Made by a program: the position numbers and the translations under genes
Source: Holothuria scabra
Lineage: Eukaryota > Echinodermata > Holothuroidea > Aspidochirotida > Holothuriidae
NCBI GenBank assembly: GCA_037179385.1
Contig: CM074187.1
Location: 50,192,879-50,256,878 of the forward strand
DNA length: 64,000 nt
Direction: 5' to 3'
Notes under the pieces: model-generated
Told to the model about the DNA's origin: nothing
Database searches by the model: none
What the model saw: only the letters and a program-made list of their open reading frames with translations
Part shown: piece after piece, positions 48,001 to 60,000 of the stretch
Layout: each line of letters begins with the position of its first letter
Position numbering within the stretch: the stretch's first letter is position 1

Positions 48001-51000
48001 CACTGAGATTGTATCTGGACGATGGAAATTTAACACAGTTGTGAAGTAAGTAGGATAGAAGAATAGGAACTCTTTTTTGGGGGTGGGGGTATGGGGAGAG
48101 GATTAGGCCTTTAAGGGTGGACTTGCATGTGCAAGTAGATGTGCTTCTTTGTCTCAAAGCCTGTGTTAACATACATTTGTTTCCCCTTTTATTGGTTCCT
48201 TGCGTAAGCAAAAGGAACCTATGTAGTCAGGTTGGCATGTGTGTGTGTGTGTGCGCGTCTGTGACTCTAGCTTGGGTACGCTGTAACTCAACAAGGGAAA
48301 GTTGGATTAAATTGAAACTTGGTATATAGAAGTGCCATAGTTTGAAGGTGTGCCCTATCGTTTTTGGTGGAGGTCAAAGGTCATTTGGGGTCACCAGAGG
48401 TCAAAAACTAAAAACCTTCTCAACATGATATTTCAAGGTAGGAAACTTGGATAGACATCATACTTGGTGTGTGGGTGTATAATTGTGTAAGGATGAAATC
48501 TGATATGTTTGGTGAAGGTCAAAGGTCATCTAGGGTCACCAGGGGTCAAACACTGAAAAACGTTTTAACACAGTATTTTAAGGTAAAAAGGACAAATTTC
48601 AAATCAATCTGTGTTTGGTTAAGGTCAAAGGTCATCAAGGTCACTGGAGGTCAACCACTGGAAATGTTATTCAGAAAATGTTGTAAGCTAGATAAAGATA
48701 GGTTCAATAGATTTTTTATCTCACCTGGTTTTGCATGCTTACACACCCAGACACCTTAGAAATTTGGCCTTTACATGCGTTCCGTAATGATTACTTCGGG
48801 TTGTACACAGATTTTGGATCATTCAAAGTTTTAAGAGGGCAATAACTGAAATCTGTAGATTTCAGTGAGCACAGGTCACACTGCATTAAACTGGTCTCTC
48901 TGCGAGTGGAAGCAATGCTTGGATTATACAGTATGTCTCTTTAATACTGCTGTGCTCTGTGGGGTAACCTAATCCTCATTCTATTATCACACCCCATTAA
49001 TCACTTGCTTTCTGCTTAACTGCTGAGTAAACCCTGTTTTCTGTGTGGAGATAGCAAACAGGACAAATGGTAGATTGTTTTAAAGTAATAGCAAGTTTTA
49101 TTTGAGAGCAGGTAAAAATAACTTATGAAAGAAGTACAAGGGGTGTTTTTCTCTCTCTCTAACCACATTGTGTATTGTTTATTGGTTAAAATATCAAGTT
49201 TGATTACAAGCATAAATACATATGGAAATGAGGAAATGATTTTGAAGGATCACCAAGCATTATACAAGATGAATGTAAGTAAGTCCACAAAAATTTAATC
49301 ATTGATATCATGTAATATAAGTACTAAAATACCCCTTGTGAATTTGTTACAAACATTGAGTATGAGCTTTCGCTTGGCTCTATTGGAAGACTGGCTGTAC
49401 ACTAGTTCTTATAATATCCAGCAAGGAACCACAGTGCCCTTGGGCTCTTGTTTAATGGCATAGTGACTGCATGCTAATTTGTGGATTAAAGCAACCTTGC
49501 AAACTTGATAGGTTAGAACAAAAGTCTAAACATTGCTCAGGAAAACCACACTCCCTTTGAAATGGCAGTGTATAAGTATAATTAATTCATATTTTGCATA
49601 GCTGCTGTGATTGTGTGCCATTTGCAATTTCCCTTATATTTGACATTTTTTTTTTCTATACATTTAATATTTATTTATATCTTATATATTTACAGTTTGT
49701 ATTCATACTTCATTTCCTAGAAATCATCAGAAACAGAACAGGCGGGTAATCTTGAGTCTGAACCTGACGTCACACCAGTAGATGCTTCTCCAGAGAGTAC
49801 CACAAAGGAAGATGAAAGTAACACTAAAGATACCCCTACTGGAGATGTGATGGACAGGGAAAGAGGAGAGGCGGAGGGAGCAGAGGAAGATGATGGAGAT
49901 GCCATCTCAATCACCATTAGTAGGAAAGATCCTCCAGTTACTCCACCTGAAGTTGCTAGTCCAGCAGCGGAAGCAGATGACTCTAGAGGCAGGCTGGATA
50001 CGATGGTGTCGGAGGGTAGCTTGGGAGAAATAACACTTGATGATGAAGATGATTATGAAGATGATGATTTTGATCCAGAATCCAAAGGTAATGTCAAAAT
50101 TTTTTTTCTTAGTGGGAATGAGAGGAAGGTGAAAAGTGAAGAAGGGGGGGGGGGCATTGGGAAGGTGAGAGTGTGTATTTGCCTGGCAAATTATTTTTAA
50201 GGCGAATCAAATGAGCAGGGTAGGTTAGGGTTGGAGGGAGGGTGGGCAAAAATCACGAAGAAATGATACTCTTTTGAACTACTTTTTGCCATGATGATTT
50301 GTTGTATAGTTTTAATGATTGGAAACTTTCACACTCAACTTGTAAATTATCATAACTACAAACAGTAAGAGCTATATATTCTCCAAATGCATGTTGAGAT
50401 ATTAGATGGAAAGATGAAAATTACTATTTCATAAGATAATACCATGCTGTAATGATTTCTGACACACCTACTTAAAGTGCATGTATGTATTCGATTTTAT
50501 GTGGAATAATTTATTAATAAGTGACCCTCTTTCTCTGTATTTTACTCTTAAAATGAAACCTAGGTTAATTTTTTTCTTCAAAATTGTGGCCCACAGGCCT
50601 GCTGTCACACAATGTGCAAGGGCTTGAAAAACTTAGTGGAGTGGAATTAATCTTATTTTTTATCTACTGGGAGATAAGAATTTTCTTCAAGGGGCCTGGC
50701 AATCCCCTTTCCCAACACCTGCGTAGCTGCTGCAAGCCTGATGCAGTCTAACAAATAATTCTTCTTCTTCCATTAAATGCAGGAGCCTACAGTGGAGCTG
50801 CTGATTCACCAGGTCGAAAGAGATTATCCGTCGGGCTAGGGCTTGATAGTACTTCAGTCACAACTGAGGTACTGGATGCAGAATACCCAGCAGTCCTGAC
50901 CCCATCCAGCAATGAGATGTCTTGGGATGGTAAGGAGAAGAATCAAATTATTGTCTATAAATGTTAGAAGAAAATTTATTTTCATTTGAAAAAAAGCCAT

Positions 51001-54000
51001 CAAAAGCATTGATCCCTGAAATTTGTTCAAATTGATTGTGGAGAATAGAGGTCCCATGTAATAGTTCTTCTGCGTCGTAATGCTTTTGCATGTGATGTGG
51101 GAGTGTATATTATGCTGTTATACTATAGTAGCTTAGAGTTCACCTACATAATTGGATGGTATGACCCCGGGGGGAATCTTGGGAAGGCTGAAGGGCTAAA
51201 TTATAGACAGTGAAAGGGGAGCAGTGGTTGCAAAAAAAGCACAAAAAGTGTCACTCTTTTGGATTACTTTTGCTACAAATTTGTGCTGCTACATCATGAA
51301 TTAGATGTTAATATTTTTTGGGGTATCAGGGGAGAAGAAAAGGGTGGGGGTGCAGCATTCTTCAAAAAGGTGGGGGTTAGGGGGAGAGTAGGGTATGTCT
51401 AATCATATTAGTGAAACCCCATTTGGGTAAAGTTTCCATGAAGGGAAACATGTGGAAAATTTGAAAGATAAGTAACACATTTCTCAGTAGAAAAGGACAA
51501 AATGTCGTTTGCAAAGCCATTCTAATATCAGAGTTTTCTTTCATCATTTGATGTAGATGATGCTTCTGTGCAAAGAAAAAATAAAAGGGTGGAACCAATC
51601 CCAGAATACACTGCGAAGGAAGAACATGAGGACAGATGGCGATGGAGGAAGGTTAAAGTAGGAGACACAGAGTATACTCTGGACAACAAAGTCATTGAAC
51701 CCTACAAGAAAGTCCTCTCTCATGGAGGTATGTGGTATATCATTCTTGTCACTAGACTCATTCATGTTTACAAGCAAATGGCAACATGGCGACCTGACAA
51801 CAGAGTTGATGAGGTGCAAGCGCATTTTTGTCACAAATGAAATGTAGAATCTGATTCTTAAAATTCTGTGTGCTATCATGAGATTGCTGCTCATACAAAA
51901 CCTTACATGTTCCCTCACATGCTCTATGCCACTGCTGTGGTTGGGATCTGGAGTTAGACTTCAAGCTGGGTTTTACCAAAGAACTTACTGCCATTGTGCT
52001 TGGTGCTCAGCATAAGCAAAGAAGAAAGGAAAACAAGTCAGTGAGCAACATTTGGAAGAAAAGGTTGTGACTGGCATGACTTAAACCATTTGGTTAAAAA
52101 CTGAGCCTAACAACTACATTTGTTTATCTGCTTGTCTGTCTGTCTCTCTCTGTCTGTCTATGCCAATCAGTTCCAACCAGTGACATAACCTATAAAACAT
52201 CATACCATTTACAAAAATGCATGAAGCTTAGTTAGTTTTACACATGTAAAAGATGAACTTAGAAAACATTTTTTGCAAAATTAACATTTGATACCGGTTT
52301 CGATTTTGAGATTTTCAGCCAAGAGTGAACCTAGAAACTGCATGTATAGAGGTTACCCACATGTTAAAATTAAGTTCCTCTTTTACATATTAAAAAATAA
52401 AAGCTTGAACCATTGTTGAAATGCTTCTTGGGTAAAATATATTGAAGTTTGCAATGTATTTCCTTTGTAATTTACTTAAGTTTTTCTTCAGAATGATGAG
52501 TCTTATGGTTGTTTGGTTTCAGTTTTCTGCACATGTTTTGAGGTTTCAGGTTTCCTTTTTCATTCGTTTGTTTTTTTTTTCATTCTCATGATTGTCATGA
52601 ATGAAGAATTGCAAAAAAAAAAGGTTTGATTATTGTAAGGCATACCATATAAGTGTCTAGTGTAGTCAAGAGAGAGCTTTAGTATTCTGCACTGTGTGGG
52701 AAAATTACTCAAAGCCTTACTGACATATAACTGTGTGACTTTAATTGGGAATACAATTGACTGCACAAGTCCTCATTCACAAAGCAGAGTAATACTGTTG
52801 TTTTAATGAATGTCAATTATAGTCCAGTCACCAATTGTATTAAGAACTATGGGGGTACATACTAAACATGGTTGAGGGGATGAACAGCCCCTTTCATCCT
52901 ACAACTTTTGTTGGGTACTTTGAAATTCGTTCTGACTTAAATTTTTGCCAAGTTAAAGTCAAGTTGTATCATAACTCTGATTTTGACCTTGAATCCTTCA
53001 GGTTACTATGGCGACTCAGTGAATGCAATCATTGTTGTGGCTTCCTGTTACCTTCCTGAGAGGTCAAGAAAGGATTATCATTATGTCATGCAAAATTTGT
53101 TCCTGTGAGTATAAATTAATTAAATGAAGGTGCCTGATATAGGTCCAGTTTAACTTATTAAGATGAGGTGACCTATGTGAAGCACTTGCACCATATTTGA
53201 TCCGTATTTGAAACCAAACTTGAATTTGAATTATACTTGAAATTGTATTTTAACTTTACCTGTTTATCTTGTTGATTCTTTAAAAGGCAATTGTGTTGGT
53301 GTATCATAAAATCTCATCTATCTAAATATTTATGTGATCATGGTATTTTTGGTAGTACATCACTTTTCACTTACTGTTTTTATTTTGAAGAAAAGAAAAA
53401 GGGGCTCATTGTTCAATTGTGTTAAAACTGACAACCTATTTATTAAATAGGATTTTACAAAAAGGTTGGACATTGTGCCATAAAAAATGTGAAGGGTAAT
53501 ATTTTCATGTGTTAAATTCTGGAATGGAACCAGTATTTTAGAGATACAGTCACAAAGCTTGTGTTTTTGACTTGAGTCAGCAGTGCTCTGATCTTAGTTT
53601 GGGGTGATTTTGAAAGCTCATTGGCCAATTGGCTGATTGCATAAATGATTAAGTGTATTGAAATTAATGTCTTTTTTGTCAGGTATGTGGTCAGCAGCTT
53701 AGAACTCCTGGTGGCTCAAGACTACATGATCGTTTACTTCCATGGTGCAGCTCCACGAGAGAAGATTCCAAGCCTAGGATGGATGAAACGGTGCTACCAG
53801 ATGATTGACAGGAGGTAGGTTGCCATGGTGATTTAAGTAAGATTATAGATTAGTGGAAGGAAAAGGCTAGTTTCCAAATATTGACTTGTATTTATTTCAT
53901 CTGTGGTAATGAACCCTTTGAAAACATCTCCTATGCCTTGCATTAGTATGAGAACAATTCAATTCAATAATGAGGATTTTTTCAAAATGGGCAGTTTTAT

Positions 54001-57000
54001 TGAAATTGCTTTAAAATGTCACACTCCCCCCAAACAAACAAACAAAAAAAGAGAAACAGAAAAATTCATCTGATCATTGACTTTGCATTCACTTGTATTT
54101 GAAGTGGCTTATTTACCTAAAACCATGCATAGGAAAATGTATTGTTCTACAAACTAGACATTTCCTAAAATTTCCTGGCAAAATTTGTCCATGAATTTGC
54201 CAAGCTTATATTGCAAGATGTTATATTGCAAGATGCATGTGTAGAGCCAGTTATTTTTCACCAAGTGTTTGTGGACAACTGATAAAGGAAAGTCATTTAG
54301 ACCAAATGGTATGAATTTAAATTGCGATGATTTCATGCTCTTCTTACAGGTTACGAAAGAATTTGAAAGGTCTGTATATTGTACATCCAACAGCCTGGTT
54401 GAAAACAGTCATCACCTTCACCCGACCCTTTATTAGGTAAGTTAGGGTAGTTAAACATTCTTCATGTTTTATTGTATTATGTTAATGTTTAATTTTCTCA
54501 CCATTGACAATACAAATTTTACCAATTTACTCACGTACTCACTTGACAGATTGCATGGTCAAGTGGTCAGAGCATGGGACACACAGTCGGGAGGTCTAGA
54601 GTTTGACTCCTGGCCAGGTCATACCAAAGACTTTAACATGGAGCCTACTGCCATTGTGCAGGGTGCTCAGTATAAGCAATGGGGTAGGGAAAACAAAACA
54701 GTGAGCCATAACTGGAAAAAAGGCCATGACCAGCTTAACTTAAACCAATTGGTTAGAAAATGTGTCATAGAACTCCCATCTAACGAAACATAACCTAAGC
54801 TAACCACCTTATCCACACCCAGCCCCTGCCCACCACTGCTACATACAAATATTTATGTAGCATTAGCTACAAATGATCAAAGCGCTTAAAAGCAGAAAGA
54901 GAACAGTAAAGTACAGTACAGTTGGAAAAAGTGAGACTTGAGAAGATTTTTAAAAGTAGTGACTGATCGAGCTTCCCTAATATTATGCAGGAGTGTGTTC
55001 CAAAGTGAGGAGCCAGCTATGGAGAAAGCCTTTTTAGCAATGTGTTTCTTTCCAGACGGAACTGTTAATAGAGTTGTATCAGTGGCGGACCTTGTTACCC
55101 GGCCTGTAGAGGGCAGCTGTTTCCATATCAAACATTTTGTGAGATAATCTGGTCTGCAGTTATTTAGGCATTTGTTAACGTAAAGACATATTTTAAATTT
55201 AATTGGTTTTTCGATAGGAAGCCAGCGAAGTTTTTTCATTAAAGGTAAAGGTTCAATCTCCTCATGCAGATATAAATCTACTAAATTTGATCTCAATCAG
55301 AGAGCCAGTCACGAACTGAGAATTTTTCCTTTCCCCCAATTAAAATGTCGTTGGTGGTGATGAGTACCTTTCTTGAAAGGGGCATTCAGAGTTTGTTGTA
55401 ACAAGTTTTCAACTATTTAACTTTTGCACCACAATCAAACATCGAGTTAAAACTAACAAAGAATGATTCTGTCAACATTGTCTTATATTGAAATTGGTCA
55501 TCATATGGATGAGGTTGTCTAGCCTTGAATCCATGTGGAAATATTTTACTGAAAAAGTACTTCAAAATTTCCATTTAACAGTAATTAACACAGAACTGAC
55601 ATTTCGTCGCACTTTAAAGAAATCTTCTTCATTGTCTTTTGATCGTGGTAAATAATCTGTTAAAAAAGGAGAAAAGGGCTGGAACAAAAGGGTAAACTAT
55701 GACTGTTGCTTTACATAACGGTTGTTTGGTGTCATTCTGTACACAGTAATCCAATAATGTGATTTATGAATCTGTTAAATAAGTCAGAAAATGGTTCACT
55801 TTCCTTATTTTTCAACCTTACAGTGCCAAATTTTACAGGAAGTTGAAATTCATCTACCATTTGGATGAGCTTAAAAATCATTTATCAATGGAATATATTT
55901 ATGTGCCTGATGAAGTCAAAAGGTAAGTAGTCGGTGGATGTATCTGGTTTGGTATTTACAGTTGGGAGGTCTTAGGACATTGTTTCTCATTACCTCTGCC
56001 TTTTTGGATGTTAGATGTTTTGTTTTGCTTCACGTTCATTCAGTCAAATATTGTTTGTTTGTAACGTTTTTTCTTATTTTTCAATGTTTGATGTTATCTC
56101 ATTTTAGCAAGAATCTGTAAAGATTTATGTCAATAAGATATCAAGCTTTCACCTTTCACAGTTCAAACCAACAGCATTGTCAATTGGTTAAAGCATGCAA
56201 CTTGCTGACAGGAGGTTGGAAATTCAAGTCCTGGCCAGGTCATACTGAATACTTTAAAAGATGAAACCTCACCACCATTGAGCTTGGTATTGACCATAAG
56301 CAATGGAATAGGGAAAACACAGTGGATCACAATTTAACAATAGGCCAGCCACCCGAACTAAATCCAGTTGTTAGTCACCGAGCATTAAAACCTCATTTAA
56401 CTAGCTTCAGTGTTTGAACATAAGAAACCCCTTCTTGATAATAACTCATAATAAAACAAAAGAAAAGAAAAATCCAAACAGCTTTTGTTTTTAATTGTTT
56501 GATGACACAAAAGGGAGCATTATAAAATACTTTGAGAAGGAGATTTGACTGTAGTAAGACAGAAACTTTCTGCTGTATGTGTTATTTTGGTGATTCCACA
56601 CTTGTTTTCGCAGTCTAAAACTTTGACTATGTTATCTGAATTTATGAGGTGACAAATGTTTCATTGGATTGGATCAACTAGACTATAAATCTTTTTAGTG
56701 TCACATTTCATAAGTCTTGCAGAATGACCTTTATTTTAAGTGTTAGCAGCAGATGGTACGGGAATTTTGGAGGGAATGGGCTGAAACTACTCAGACCAAC
56801 AATTGTTGGCCCTAGCCGGCATATTGAATCCCTTACCAAAGTAACAACTTATGTGTTATTGGGGTAAATATTTATATGTAACCTGGCCAACCAGCATTTG
56901 TGAATCTGTGAGCCGAACATTAAAAGTTTTGTTTAAGCTAGAAAACTTATTTATTGGGAGGGGGAGACAGTTATGCTTCAGAAGTTGCCAAAAAGTGCAT

Positions 57001-60000
57001 CATATCACATGTAAACACCACTCCCAGGACAAAAAAATTTCTGAGTCCCCTCTTAATACTTTCCATCCACTTTAGGAATTTTAGCCAGCAGTTTATGTAA
57101 TCTTGCCATTTCTGGTATAGTTGTAAGTATTCTGTTGATGATTGGTCAAGCATTGTATATTAATCTTCATATGAATGACAATGGTTTCATGGTGCAGATT
57201 AAATGCTCATAGTTGCCAATTCTTCATAGCACTTTGGGTGCCAGTCTGTCATTATGCCAGTGATAATAGTGATTTACATGCAATCTGCAGTCTTGCATAA
57301 CCTTTAGCCAAAGAACATATAGGACATAAAAAAAACAGATGGGTATGTCATGTGGGAGATTGCTCACCCCAAAGGAATGATTATACTGCAAATTTTGCCA
57401 AATTGAGCTGTGATAATTAACCAGGTTCAATGGCATCCCTGAAAAAATTATTTGATTGGCAGTTGAAAACTGTCACTGTTAAAACATGCAACATTGAGAC
57501 GTACAACTGTCAAATTGATGTAAAAGTCAAGGCTGAAATGGATTGGTGGTTGTAGTTCATACAATCATTGAGATAAACTGTGAAAACAATGAAATTTGGA
57601 CCTTGTAATCTTTTCTCATTGTAGATTACTGTGACTCTCAACTTAAGTGAAAGTAATGGGGGAGTGTAACTGTACCTACAAGCCTATGCTAAAGCAAAAT
57701 AGGAAGATGCCCTCAACCTTATTCCGCATGCCATGCATTAAAAAAGTTTTCAAATTTATCTTATCTTCTGTGTTTCCTTTTAGTAGTGCTCTAGAACAAG
57801 CAGACAGCACTTAGAGCAAATTTTCTGGTCTTACTTGTCTGTACTCGCTCTATGGTCAAATGTACTGTAAAATGCATGTAAAACTAACAGTACACTCTTT
57901 GCAGCTATTTCTGTCCGCTGAGAGGTTAATTTCGTAGTTAGATCCTTGCCCTTACCCCCTAAAACACTGATGAAGTGTCCATTATAAGACAGGATTCTGT
58001 CATAGGAACAGGAAACGTGCACATGTAATCATTATCAGCATTGAGTACTTTCTCAAATCAAATTTGTGACTATACTGTATACCCTGTTGTCTATTCAGCT
58101 TATGCCATTATTCATGTACACATAGACTGACTTAATGTTGGAATTTGCATAAAGGTTTTGTCTTAAAGGGCAGTTGTGTCATGATGTTAATTGCTATAGT
58201 TTCCCCTTAATCTAACAGTATAATGACAATTAAACCTTTGCATCTAGGTAATTAAGGGATACATACTACAATGCAGGTTAAAAAGGTGGGTGTGGATGTG
58301 CAGGGAGGGGGCACCACAAGTGATATTCAAAAAGGTGGCTGTAGGGGGAGGTCAAAGAGGTTGGGGGGCATTAGGGGTGGCATCACAAGGCATATTTGAA
58401 AAGGTGGCTGTAAGGAGAGGTCAAAGAGGTTGCAGGACATTAATAATAGCTGGCTACAGTGAGGAGGTTGGATGTGTCTATAAGGTTTTGAATGTGGTCA
58501 AGGAGATGTCAGGATGTCGGGGTAGTGACCTGCAAATTTAGTGTCATAAGATGTGACAGCAAATATGGAATCTTGGGGAGGGGGAAGGGGGTAGGAGACT
58601 GATTTGACAAATTTAAAGTCTTCAAGGATATTTCAGAGAAGCTGCATCAAATTTTCCAGAAGGAAGTTGCAGTTATTGTGTGTGAAATATAGGATTTCAT
58701 TTGGAAATTGCATAAAAGTCTTTTGCAGTGTTTTGCTCCTTTTTGGTTTTTACATTGAAGGTAGTGCCATAAAAAGTTAGAAGGAAAGGCTAAGGATTAT
58801 ATGTAAATCTTGTAAACATGAATTAGTAACTTACAGATGTCTGCACTAAAAATGACTTAAAAGTCATTATCTCAAAAATTTCAGTCATTGCAAACATGCA
58901 GTATGAAGTGCCCCAGATATTTCATCTTTTTGTGAACTGTTTTTGGTAAGACCCTTCCAAGTAACATTGAAATATTGTTTGTGAGCTTCAGTCAGCTTAA
59001 ATGCAGTCCAGTCATTGTACTTCCCAGCCATTTAATATGACAGCTTACTTCATGAGACAATATGCATCATCGAGAGGAAATATCTCAAAAGAATGAATTT
59101 ACCCCAAAAATCAAATTTTGTCGATCTGGGTCATTTCAATAAAGAGCTTCCCACCTGTATGAGAATGTAGGAAAAGTTAAGGAGTTTCTTAAAGGGAATG
59201 CTTCAAATCAGGTAAAAGTCAGTTAATTTGATAGGCCCCACAGGAATTCATTGTCAGCATCTGTAGATATTTTTGTCCAGTTAGTACATCCATTGTACAA
59301 ACACATATCAAACTGGATAAAGGTTGGAGTCATTATACTTGAATTTGGAAATTTTCCTCATAAAATGAGAAAATTCAGACTTCTGGGAAACCAGCTGGAA
59401 AATCTATTTGAATCTTATTAATTTCTTTACCATTTCATATTTTACCTAAAATTGTTGCCTCTTCATTATGCAAACCATCTTATTTCTCGCCCTACCTCTT
59501 TCTTGCCTCTCATAGGTTCGACCAGGACAAAAAAGAAAAGGTAATTTATCATCCGTTCCATTGTATACTCTCATTTCACACTGGCCTTGTGGGTTTTGTA
59601 TGTATACATGTACATCCATCGCCACACTTGCCACATATAGTACACAGAAAAAAATACACGCTTTACGAATTTCATGGAAAAATAAAAACTGAAACAGCCT
59701 TGCAGAGATCATGATTCCTTAAAGCTTCTTGTAAAGTTTATAAAATAAATGTTTCATTTCTATCTCTAAAGGAAAAGAGGAAGCTTTCTGATTTAGTGAT
59801 TTTTTTTTTTTTTTTTGTACTTGTGAAGGGATGAATAATTGAAAAACGAGTTTTGTGAACTAAATAGGAAATGGCTCTCTTTACATCCTCCAAATTGGTG
59901 TGAAAAATTCATTACCTTAGTTTTTAGAGGGCAGCAGACATTGATAAAGGATCATTCCCTGTGAAGTCCTGAAGTGATTAAAAATAAGTTGCATAATTAC

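Noticed and set aside
54886..55300. A real gene on the minus strand (136 codons).
   Set aside because: The peptide is the C-terminal tail of LINE reverse transcriptase ORFs, lacks the catalytic part and is a dead fragment.
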